Below, piece by piece: positions 1 to 9,913 of a stretch of DNA of 64,000 nucleotides (position 1 is its first letter; every line of letters starts with the position of its first letter). A program made the position numbers and the translations under genes. The notes under the pieces are model-generated. The model worked only from the letters and a program-made list of their open reading frames with translations. It did not search any database and had not been told where the DNA came from. The stretch lies in contig CM057058.1 in NCBI GenBank assembly GCA_029945375.1, positions 2,914,001-2,978,000 of the forward strand. The letters run 5' to 3'. The DNA comes from Agaricus subrufescens. Lineage: Eukaryota > Basidiomycota > Agaricomycetes > Agaricales > Agaricaceae.

Positions 1-914
1 ATATGTTGGTATCAGTGGGAATGAAGTGATATTTATTCGTGTACCAGAAGTAAACACGATCGACGCATTATCTTCGGGAAGGATATTGGGGTCAGTGTTT
101 ATGATACTTTCAGAGTCTCCACTGTAAGCATTCAAAACATCCTCCCATAGTCGCATGCCATTCCATTTACGCTTTCCTCCATGACCTTCCAAGACAAGGA
201 AATTTATATCTGCACCCAGTTTGGAGAGGCTAGGCTCTAGGCGATCCGCGCGCTCCCAATCTACTATTATTAACTTGCTTTGAGTATGCAAGAAACAGTG
301 ATATAGTATATCGACTGGCATCCACCTATTTTTTCAATGAATCAGTGACTGGACCGGAGAGAAGAAGCTGCTCTAACGCATTTGCCAGTACGGATACGGC
401 GCCAGTGAGATCTTGTGATGTCTATCAGATATGCCACAACGAATGACCAGAGTACCTACGACACGCCCAGAATGCAACCAAGTATTCAGGATAGTTGCGC
501 GAACAAATAGTCACCCGGTCACCTGGGAAGATGATTCCGAAATCAGACGTGTTTCAACTCGCAGCGTTCAAGTGGGGCCCACCCTTTCTTATGCCATAGA
601 TATCGCGGTAGATTGCTGCTGCCCTGACGGACCGCTCAAATACCTGGCCGTAAGTGTACCGTTGTTGCTCGTAGACGACATAAGTAGCGTTTGCATGTTC
701 TTTTGCAGCGGTAACCCAAAAGGCACGCAAAGAGGGCACAAGATTTTTGTAAACGCGCTGCAACTGCCCGTTGATAAGACGGGTTTCTAGTTCGTGAGGA
801 GTACCAGGGGCGCAAAGGAGCGCCTGAGCTATAGTCAGGGTAGCAGAAGAAGAGTACAAGGAGGTAAAGAGACACACCTTCTGTGATGGTCCGTTTAGGT
901 TTCCACTCGGACAT
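1..914 (-). CDS. AMP-binding acyl-CoA synthetase-like enzyme, 3' part beyond the window
   Basis: N-terminal part of a class I adenylate-forming enzyme (carboxylate + ATP + CoA to acyl-CoA). The start at 914 opens MSEWKPKRTITE. A 49-nt intron (829-877) then joins in frame to AQALLCAPGTPHELETR, a typical opening for fungal members of this family. Later exons give KGDRVTICSRNYPEYLVAFW, HLTGAVSVLANAW and, next to the left edge, ASIVFTSG, the start of the P-loop-like A3 motif. At that point a GTACAC donor runs into the edge. The adenylation core, A8 hinge and C-terminal domain are outside the window, so substrate class (fatty, aryl or other acid) cannot be told. It is divergent with the VIP1 gene; 281 bp separate the two start codons. 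The family call is firm, the substrate unknown. Confidence 0.82.
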
Positions 915-1195
915 CGGATAGTCAGTATGGGAGACGTCAGACTGGGGTGGCGCTGGGGCTTTATGGCTTTATATATCTGACAGGTGCCCGCGCCTCGGCA
1001 ACCGGAAGAACAAAGAGTGCCTAGCCGGAAGGGGCGTTTGAATTCCAGGCATGCCAGGGTCGACACATAACCGTTAGTACATGCTCAGCACTAGCGATGC
1101 GTGGGAAGAGGCTCCAACGAGCGTGCGAATATGCCGATCCAAAGCCAGAGATCTGATTTGAACATACCGTCCCGCAATTTCACAAGCATCTACTT

Positions 1196-4100
1196 ATGTA
1201 CTCGAGAGACTATCAAACACGTGGAGCTTCTTTCCTCAACTCGCCCGACAAGTTTTATCGTTCAAGCTCGATCATAACTCGGTCTTCTTCACCTTCGTCC
1301 ACAAGCTCATACTCAGATTTTACCTCAACGATCGACCCCTATAAAGAAAAGTACACCTCCCCGCATTACGAGCGTCTTTACCTCCTCTAATTCCAGCCTT
1401 TTTTTGTAGACATGCCCCTACGCCAAAGAAGGTCATACTCGGTGTTTGTGCGATGGACGTGAAGGCCAGGAGCAAGGCGATGAGGGAGATTTTGACGCGC
1501 CTCGTCGAACGAGGCAAAGGTGCAATCGAAGTCCGGGTCTTCGGTGACAAGGTTATTTTGGATGAAGGTCAATATGCGCCATCATTCCTATAGACACCGA
1601 CTTGACACCTTTCAGACGTCGAGAACTGGCCCAGATGTGATGTTTTGATTTCTTTTTTCTCCACCGACTTTCCCCTCGATAAAGCGATATCCTATGTTAA
1701 ACTCAGAAATCCCTTCTGCATCAACGATCTCGCCCCTCAGGCACTTCTCTGGGACCGTCGGCTTGTGGGCACTATCTTGGATCACCTGGAAGTCCCAACC
1801 CCAAGGCGAATCGAGGTGTCCCGCGACGGTGGGCCCAAAGTAGAAAATGCACTAGTCGAGCTCATGAAGAGTCGACTAGGCATTACTTTGGGAAAATATC
1901 GCGTGACCCCAGAAGTTACACTACGAGAGGATGAAAACGCTATTGTTGTCGATGGCCACGTAATGGAGAAGCCTTTCGTCGAGAAACCTGTCAGTGGTGA
2001 GGATCATAACGTCTATATCTATTTTCGTGGCGGAGGTGGACGCCGACTCTTCAGGAAGGTACTTCCGCTTTATTTCATTTGATTAACATGTATTAAAACC
2101 GTGCTTTGTCTAGGTTGGGAATAAATCAAGCGAGCTGGATCCCAATCTCAACTATCCCCGCACAGATGGATCATATATCTACGAAGAATTCATAGATGTG
2201 GACAACTCTGAAGACATCAAGGTTTACTCAGTTGGAAAGGAGTACACACACGCAGAAACGCGAAAATCGCCCGTGGTGGATGGCGTGGTACGACGGAATA
2301 CCGAAGGGAAGGAGATCAGGTAAAGTGTGGGCCTGAATCACAGTCCATCACTCTTATCCTCTAGATCAGGTTCATTGCCCGGCTGACAGAAGAAGAAAAG
2401 TCCTGGGCGGATAAAATATGCGAGGGCTTCGGACAGCGCGTTTGCGGCTTTGATATGCTCCGTTGCGATAATGGTACACGAAGTCAAGTCATTGATGTCA
2501 ATGGATGGAGTTTTGTCAAGGGCAATGAAACTTACTACGGTAAGTTCCTCTTGCTCCACCCTGGTTGTCAATATCCTGACAGTCCCGTAGACAAGACAGC
2601 CGATATCCTAGCCGCATTGTGTATGCGCCTCTCAACTTCTATCGACAGGTCCATAATAGGGCCGGAAGGCTCAGACCATGAAGCACCAATGTGGACACTC
2701 AAGGCCAACGTGACTGTGTTCCGACACGCAGATCGCACGCCCAAGGTATAGTTGTTTGTTGTGCAAGCTTTTCGGTGCCTCATCTTCATATTTTTAGCAA
2801 AAATTGAAATTCAATTTTCCCATAGGAGAGCCATGGACACAACCTTTCGTCACTCTGCTCAATGGTGAAACAGAGGAGATAATCCTCAGGGAGAGAGAGC
2901 AATTAAATCTAGTAGCTACGGCTATTGAGGAAGCACACAACCTCGGCGCGGATGGGGAAGAATTGAATAAGCTTACGCAACTGAGCAATGCATTGTCACG
3001 GAAGATTGATCTCCCGGGTACGAAGGCGCAGCTAAAGCCAGTCTATTCGAAGAAGCAAGCTGGCCAAGTGAGAAAACTTACTAAACTCACCTTGGTTTTC
3101 AAATGGGGAGGCGAGGTAGATTGATTCATCTATTCCGCATCGAAGCATTTTTGCTCACTAAAGTTACTAATTAGTTCACACATTCAGCGAGATATCAGTC
3201 TCGCGATCTGGGCGAGAACTTGAAGAAGGACATCTCAATAATGAGTAGGCTTGATGACCTTATTTTCATATAGCTTTTGTGGCTGACCAGTTAATCAGAC
3301 AAAGAAGTACTCCAAGATGTCAAGGTATGGCAGAGTGATCAAATACCGTACGCTACTGACATGTAGCCAGATTTTTACCTCTTCAGAGCGACGCGTTATC
3401 GCTTCTGCAGAAATTTTTGCTGCAGCCCTTCTTGACCCTAAGCATCCCAGTTATTCTACGCCATCGTCGACCAGCAATGGGTCTCGATCGTCCATGGACG
3501 GTAACAGCGGTTTTATGAACAAAAATTTCCCTCAGCAACCTGATCAACAACCACTGAAACTTATTATTCGCAAGGATCTTCTGGACGACTCTAATGCGGC
3601 CAAGGACCTTATGGACGACGTGAAGAAGAGACTGAAAATCCTGCTTAGGCCAGGCGAGCCAGAAAAAAGGCCCGATCTGACTTGGCCAAAAAGTTTGAAG
3701 AAAGAACCAGTAGAGGTCGTGAAGGTATACAACTTGTTTAAGAAGAGAGCAATCGTTGCTCACCATACGTCAGGAAGTAATCGGACTTCTTAGCTCTTTT
3801 CGTGACATTATGCGCAAAAATTTCGAAAATTTGGACGTAGAAAAAATCCAAGAAAGATGGTTCGTGGTGTTGATGTTTTCTATCATTTTCGTTGGACTGA
3901 CTTTTTTCGCAAGGTGTTGCGGTGATCACCCATTTTTATTCCGTGAGAGATGGGAGAAGTTATTTGAAGACTTTTGCGATGTAGAACAAAAGAAGTTTGA
4001 TCCCTCTCGGGTTTGTCAAGTTGCTATTCATTAGGTTTTGGCATTCACCATTTCCATCAGGTTTCAGAATTATATGACACAATTAAGTATTGTGCGCTCC

Positions 4101-4974
4101 ATCATCGGACCTTCCTCTTTGCTATTTTTGACGAAAACGGCCGTAACAACCCTCTCCATACTGACCAAGATCGCAGAATGCATGAACTCTATAGCCGTGC
4201 TAAGGCACTTTTCGACCTGGTTGCACCCCAAGAGTACGGCATCGATCTAGAAGAAAAGTGAGAGAGAGATGGCGTTTTTTTTTGTGGATGGCTGATTTTT
4301 CATAGAGAAGAAATTGGCATCTTGACTTCGCTACCCCTTCTTCGCAACGTGGTTCAAGACCTTGAAGAGGCTCGTAAAAATAATGGCAGTTCGCTCACAG
4401 TCTATTTCACCAAGGAGAGCCACATCCACACCCTCGTCAATCTTGTTCTGCTTTCTGGTCTTCCTATCGCTAACCGACGCATACCTGAGCTTGATTATGC
4501 GGTAAGCAGCGGCTCTACTTCAGAGATCCCTCTGTCTCATGCCATATGCCACGAAATTAGTCCCACATTACATTTGAGCTTTATGAGCGAAATCATGGAC
4601 GAGGAAAGACAGACAAGGAGTATTCTATACGTCTTTCAATTAGCGAGGGGGCGCACTCCTCCAACGTCCTGGATTCGACCTTGGATGCACGACACTCGCT
4701 CAATGTACAACCAAAGAGGTGCTCCTGCCTTCATTTTGGCATACAGATAGGAAACTAACTCAGCACCTCAGAAAACTTACTCAACATTTGCCCTATAGCC
4801 TTGTCATAGAGAAACTCTCGAAGCATTTCCACAGAATGACCGATGTAAGCTCTTGTTCAAACCTAATGGAACGTCGGTTTAAAGTCAAAACCCTGTATAC
4901 AGCTAGAAGATGATGTTGGAGAAACTATCGAAGCCTTGCCTCCTTCAATAAGTGACGGTATTGCCGACCAATGA
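1196..4974 (+). CDS. VIP1: Inositol hexakisphosphate / diphosphoinositol kinase (VIP1/ASP1/PPIP5K family)
   Basis: Bifunctional inositol pyrophosphate enzyme: an N-terminal ATP-grasp kinase makes 1-PP-InsPs and a C-terminal histidine-acid-phosphatase-like domain removes them; known to tune phosphate and polarity signalling in fungi. About 950-1000 residues over many ~50-60 nt introns. A Ser-rich leader ([19 protein letters not shown]) precedes [20 protein letters not shown], which opens the kinase domain. [59 protein letters not shown] and [20 protein letters not shown] follow. The phosphatase domain starts at [15 protein letters not shown] (family form of RHGxRxP) near 2715 and contains [15 protein letters not shown] and a late [11 protein letters not shown] block. 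The stop at 4974 follows a short last exon ending SDGIADQ. A 53-nt intron near 4721 with a CTAAC branch point explains an apparent repeat of KLTQHL. Convergent with the next gene, 79 bp between stop codons. Confidence 0.95.
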
Positions 4975-5053
4975 ACAATTAGCTGTTACCCTTGCAATGA
5001 GACGACACATCATGCCGATTTACAAGTTAGATACCATTAGCTACTGCATTTGA

Positions 5054-6014
5054 TCACTCATCATCAAGCCATTCTTGTAAACCAAACTTTTGTCGGTATT
5101 CATGTAGCATATCTGATGACAATTTTTGGAAAGTTAGGCCTTCTGTTGGCTGTCCAGCGAATGATGGGTGGTCCTTGTCATAGAGGGCGGATTCGGATCG
5201 GGTAAGTTGTGATGATTGTGCAGCGAGGGCAGAGAAGGAGGTTGTAGATTCATGATATCTGGAAGCGCGTTTTGTAGCGAACGACAAGACAAGACAAGAA
5301 GATTACATACAATCTGTAAAAAAATTATTGTTAATCTTGTTCAAACCAAGAACGGAACGACATACCGGTGTGCTTCTTTATTCCATGCATCCGATTCTTT
5401 GATCTGGTCCAACCTGTACTTTTTGAATGCAGCCCTGACGCAGTAAAGAACGTTATATATATGATGCTCTCTTGGTCTTTATGTCATTTTAGCATCGGGT
5501 AGCCTGGAAGCGGCCCATGAGACTTACTTCCAGGGTCGGAATTGAGTGGAGAGGTTGAAGAAACCCTTCTGATCAATCAGAGGATGGAAAATATCGGTTA
5601 CGAATTGAACCGTCGGGATATTGTCCGGGTAGTCACTGGGAAAGGTCACACGAAAGCGGAGGATAGCACCAGCATAGTATCCTGATTGTAATGGTGGTGT
5701 GCGGGGAGTCAGGTTTCAGTGGTGGAACGAACGGTAAAGTTTGTGGTACACTCACCCTGATGAACGAATAGGACAGCGTCCCACACAAACAAACTATCTG
5801 GTGAAGGCACAACATACATGCCCAAGGGGCAATGGTTTTGATGCCTCAGAGACGCATATTCCAATGAGAGAGCGGTTTGCGGCACGATCGAATGGGTGGA
5901 GGGCGCATCATTCTTTGAACTTGTACTGGCAGTAACACCGGTGTTACTAACTGTTCTACTTGTCTTGGATTGGGTACCGGAGGCAAGTGGGCTTACGGAG
6001 AAAGCACCGAGCAT
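5054..6014 (-). CDS. UBC-fold protein without catalytic Cys, AKTIP/FTS-like
   Basis: E2-like (UBC-fold) protein resembling animal AKTIP/FTS, which partners Hook and FHIP proteins to link endosomes to dynein. A Ser/Thr-rich N-terminus (residues ~1-45) is followed by ALSLEYASLRHQNHCPLGMY, VVPSPDSLFVWDAVLFVHQG, YYAGAILRFRVTFPSDYPD and IPTVQFVTDIFHPLID. Where active E2s have HPN...G.ICL, this protein reads HPLIDQKGFFNLSTQF, with no Cys. REHHIYNVLYCVRAAFKKY and a C-terminal tail ending GLQEWLDDE follow. Introns: one after VHQG, one inside RPWK, and one of about 105 nt after EAHR (joins to YHESTTSF). In filamentous fungi FTS-Hook-FHIP works in early-endosome motility; that role here is inferred from fold and missing Cys. 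Confidence 0.8.
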
Positions 6015-6125
6015 GCTGATGCTTGTAGAGCTAAAAGTAGGAGTTTGGCAATTTGATCATTCCACCCCAGATGGCCCGGGTCACGCAAGGCAAAGCAAGG
6101 CACTAAGATTCCGGTTACTATGTAC

Positions 6126-8426
6126 TTAAGAATAGCCACCCCGATATTGAGGTTCGTGATTCCTCCTATGATCGTCACGGCTTCGTTTTTGACCAGCACC
6201 TTTGATAGACAGTGGCTGCGATTCCTCCCGTGGCACCTCACTCATACGTTCCAGCAAACTCCGTGGGCGGGGAGGAAGACTGATTTGCGGAAGGGGTTGG
6301 CGCACTCTGGTTGACGCAAGCTTGATCCTCAGTGTACCGCTTTCATTGGCATGTCTCCGCTGTCCTTCGTGTTGTACCTGGTTCCGTTCCCGACGCTCAT
6401 CACCCCTATCCCTGTCCCTGCTCCTGTCTCTGTCTCTGTCCCTGCCCTTCTCTCTATCCCACTCTCTTTCTCGATGCCTCTCTCTGCCCTGATCCTCGTC
6501 TCTTCCCCTTTCCCTGTCTCTACTGTTCATATCGCGCTCTTTGTCCTGATCCGTGCCCCTCTGTCGCTCTTTGTCTCTATCGTTGTCCCTTCGGCGTTCC
6601 CATTCTCTGTCCCTATATCTGTCCTTTTGTCTATCACTATCCCTCGGCCGGTCCTTGTTCCCTTCTCTCATCGACCTGGGTTGAGTAGGTGCTGAGGTGG
6701 CATTATGATTTTTGGAGCTCCTGAACCAGTCTTCGGGGTCACTCTCTTCTTCAAACCTTTGAGCACTTTTCCTCATTCTCTCCATCATCTTTTTTCTACC
6801 TTGCTTCCCAACATTGTTTGGTGCATGTTTTCCCCAGTCACCAAACTGGTCATCGTCGCGTTCCCAGTCCCTTAAACGCCTCTCGTGTCGTGCTTTTGTT
6901 CCAGAATCTTTTGGGTCGTAAAAAGGCCCCCGAGAAATATTGTTGAGTCCGAATGCGGATGGCTCGTCTGGTTTGTCATAACGTTTTGGTGTTTCACAAT
7001 CCTAACATTTCCAGATCAGTGAAAAGAGAGGGAAGAATAGCGGTGAGAGTTTACATCTCCCCAGTGTCCGGCCTCGCCGCAGTTATAACACCACTCGTCT
7101 TCGGCGATGTAACCTTCCCCACCTTTGCCGAGCTCCAAGTCACGCTTCGGCCGTCGTCGGTCCAGAATTTGGTTACGGTCATTATCTCCTACATAGACGT
7201 ATAATCTCCACCACGTAGGACATTCCTGTGGGTTGTGCTCAACTTTTGAACTCAATGCCATTAGATAAATGAATTCACTTTCGTTTGGTGCAGTTCGGAA
7301 GAACAGCGGCCACAATAATTCAGGCTGTCGTGGTTTCGTGCCCGATTCATATGACGGTTTGGACAATTCTAAGTGTAAAGCGATGAAAATGAGCGGCTTC
7401 GTGCACTGAGAAATCTGCATACGCTGTTGATGTGACCTTTCATTCCGCATGAAAAGCACACTTTGCTCACAGGACAAGATCTAGTGGGGTGCTCGTCGCG
7501 TGCACCACATGTTAAACACTATTTTCGTGAAATTTGTAGTCAAATAGTGAATAACATGTCCGGCAGCAATAGCAATTCGAGGAATGCAGGATACAATTCA
7601 TATATTAGATGGACCAAAGGAAACCAGAGGGATGTGTTACGAACGATGAGTACACGACAATCTGTGGTTTTGTGATCCCCTTCCGCACCGCAATTCTTGC
7701 AAACCGTCCTTTTTAGCTTAATAGATTCATCCTCAGGTTCTTCGAAATACCGTAGAAATTCCTGCGAGTAGAGTAATTTATGGCGCAGCAGAGTAACAAA
7801 ACGGAAATATGACCCACATGGCGGTCGACTTCGTAATCCAGGTATTTGATGTAGTCCTTGTCCGAGTCTTCACCTGAGTCTTCTGCTGGTAAAATTTCAA
7901 CTGGTGTGGATCCAAGCACGGAGACATGGGCTGGCAGCAGAAGTTTCGTTCGTTCATTATTGTTAATAGATAAATTTTGTTCGCGGTATTTAGTAGGTGG
8001 TGGCGGAATAGTAATGTTCGAGGGTAATGGAGCAGGGGTAATGTCCTCAATGAATAGATTATCAACATTCGGATTGTCGGAAGGTGAGGGTTGGTTCCTG
8101 GTTGAGCGGGAGGATTCCTCATTTGGGGCATTGTAGTCATCGCCAATGGTTATATCACCATGTTTCCTCTTCACTGGTCTCCTTTCCCGGGTTTCGTTTT
8201 CTTCTTTACCCTTGTTTTCTTCCTCCTCTGAATTTTCTCTTGTGTTTGAGGCGCTTACTTCGGCGCTGGTATCTTTCTGGCTCTTTCCCCGCTTACGTTT
8301 TCGCTGTTTCCTTGTACCATTTTCTGTGTCCTGAATGGTCGCCTCAATGGGTAGGTTTGTGGATGCAGGATTCCGTGGATCAGCGTCAGATTGTTGTGAA
8401 AGGTCGATAGTTTCCTGGTTAAGCAT
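6126..8426 (-). CDS. AIR1: Zinc-knuckle RNA-binding protein, AIR1/2 (TRAMP) type
   Basis: Probable RNA-binding subunit of the nuclear TRAMP polyadenylation complex, which hands RNAs to the exosome (AIR1/2 in yeast, ZCCHC7 in animals). Order: an acidic/basic low-complexity N-terminus with KQRKRKRGK; five CCHC knuckles spread over exons (CKNCGAEGDHKTTDC, CLTCGARDEHPTRSC, CFSCGMKGHIN..NCP, CGRCSSELHQT..ECP, CYNCGEAGHWGD); and, between knuckles 4 and 5, PTWWRLYVYV, matching the conserved IWRxY-type linker of Air proteins that contacts the poly(A) polymerase. After the knuckles come a DWERDDDQFGDWGK-type stretch and a long Arg-Asp/Arg-Glu tract (about 6374-6656), unlike the short yeast tails. The start at 8426 is an ATG with no better upstream choice; the stop is at 6126. 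Long ORFs on the plus strand here are mirror images of the RD/RE codons. Confidence 0.87.
6374..6656 (-). repeat. Low-complexity RD/RE-rich coding tract
   Basis: About 95 codons of alternating Arg with Asp or Glu (for example RDRDRDRSRDRDRGDE) inside the AIR-like gene. Such mixed-charge tracts are known in splicing and RNA-processing proteins and favour nuclear speckle-type condensates; the role here is inferred. On the plus strand it reads as CT-rich simple sequence. Confidence 0.85.
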
Positions 8427-8722
8427 AGAACCAAGCAGTAGATGGAAGATGCAAGCAGAAGAAACACGTCCCGACCAAGTTATACTTTCCCACAGTCATA
8501 GGCCGTATAATAAATCTACAACCGGATATGTATTGAAGGTGAAATAAAAACACAAAGTACGCAGATTGATTTGGATGCACGTTGAATACTACAGATGTAT
8601 AGTGGTATCCTCTAGGATCATTTACTGTTGAAGTTGTACCCCTTATGGGTTGATAGATTTAATGACTATAGTCGTACCTGTCGGAACAATCAGAGGTGAT
8701 GAAGGACGAGATCATTCACTAC

Positions 8723-9827
8723 TTACTTGCGGTAAAACGCTTCGGAATCTGATGGAGTCGCCTGTTGGAAAAATGTGAGACGCTTTGAAAGATGGAAGCA
8801 ATTGTAATACCTCAATTCTCCGCCCTCGAGTCTTTCTCAGGCCTTGGTTCTCTAGTTCTTCGCGATACGCCTTGTCGTCTTTGAGCCACTGAAGAGCTAC
8901 CTTGAAAAGGGGAGTTCCCGCCGGGAAATATGCCGCTAGAGCAGTTTCTTGCGTTATGGGCCAAGAGGTAGGTTCAGTGACAAAAGAACCAAGGCGCATG
9001 TGCGCAATGTGAGTCGGGAAATCGTTAAGGCCGTCATAAATATGTGTAGCATCTTTGGAGATCAAACAATTTTTAGAATGCGTGGGATCTTGAGTTAAGA
9101 CGGACATACAAATGATGGTAGAGCCGCGCGTTTCGCTGTCATTCTTGAGAAAAGTCAGTAATTCGTCGCGCACGAGGACGTCTAGGTCGACAGTGACCTG
9201 TAAGAAGGCTGATGCATCAGTCAAAGTCGAGAAAAAGAAGTGCGATCTACCTCATCAAGGAGAAGAATATCCCATTCGACCATAAGCCCGAAACAAAGTT
9301 GAACCCGGCGCCGCTCGCCATCGGAAATCTGATGCATACGCCAGTCGAGATCAATGTCGAGAATATCCAAGAGGCGGTCGCGGCGCTCTTTATGCCTGTA
9401 TCCACCAACGGAGTCCAAGAATGTAGATACCACGATATCACCTCTGACGACAGGGTTCATTGCCCTGCTAGAATTAGAACCAATGGCTCTCGTTACAGAT
9501 CTCGTGGACGGACCATTCAGTGCCAAGGTAGGAGATGCCGGGAGGTGTGTCGCGGAAGACATCATGGCCCTTGACACGGACGCTGGCGCCGGGCGCTGTG
9601 ACGAGGCGTTTTCCTGAGAGGATCTGCAAAAGAGTCGACTTTCCAGCTGACAGGGGCTGAGTGTGAGAGAAAGAAAGATGAAAGATAAGCTTGCCTCCGT
9701 TGGCACCGATGAGGAGGGTGCGCGAGCCCGCCGGGAGGGCAAGGTTGATGTTTGCGAGGGATGGAGGGGCGCCGGGAGCGTCGGGCGCGTGAGCGTAGGT
9801 GAGCGCGGCGACGGCAACCACATCCAT
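8723..9827 (-). CDS. CAF16: ABC-family ATPase, CAF16-like (soluble, non-transporter)
   Basis: Soluble ABC ATPase of the CAF16 family, linked in yeast to CCR4-NOT and Mediator; no membrane segment. Starts at 9827 ([13 protein letters not shown]); an upstream in-frame opening at 9860 is GTG, not ATG. Walker A GANGAGKS is assembled across a 48-nt GC-AG intron (9647-9694). Then come [13 protein letters not shown], a signature region [15 protein letters not shown] (CAF16-type, replacing LSGGQ), Walker B DILLLDE joined by an intron to [14 protein letters not shown], and H-loop ATHIYDGL. The last exon, joined after RRIE, reads [12 protein letters not shown] and stops at 8723; without that intron the frame would run to 8712. 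Head-to-head with the OPY2-domain gene. Confidence 0.88.
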
Positions 9828-9913
9828 GTGGGCAGAGGCAGAGGGATTTCCCACACGCACTGCCTGCCTCTTTCTTTCTCTTCTCCCATCATCCCTGTCG
9901 CTCCTTACCCTCT
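9828..9913. promoter_or_regulatory. Very short shared promoter between CAF16 and the OPY2-domain gene
   Basis: Only 86 bp lie between the two divergent start codons. On the plus strand the OPY2 side is pyrimidine-rich (runs such as CTCTTTCTTTCTCTTCTCCC just before the ATG), the usual look of a fungal CT-rich core promoter or 5' leader. No TATA box seen. Both 5' leaders must be extremely short, or the transcripts overlap. Confidence 0.6.

Noticed and set aside
4721..4775. Apparent KLTQHL-KLTQHL duplication in VIP1
   Set aside because: A 53-nt intron with a CTAAC branch point and CAG acceptor removes the first copy and gives the conserved sequence.
5276..5345. 3-nt microexon in the AKTIP-like gene
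   Set aside because: One longer intron (about 105 nt) joins the same two exons in frame without a microexon.
6202..6695. Long plus-strand open frames rich in Ser/Leu/Cys/Pro
   Set aside because: They are the mirror of the RD/RE-rich coding tract of the minus-strand AIR-like gene.
9663..9913. N-terminal extension of the OPY2-domain frame up to 9663
   Set aside because: It is antisense to CAF16, lacks the eight-Cys module in frame, and the Cys-rich exon from 9914 with a GC-AG intron fits the family far better.
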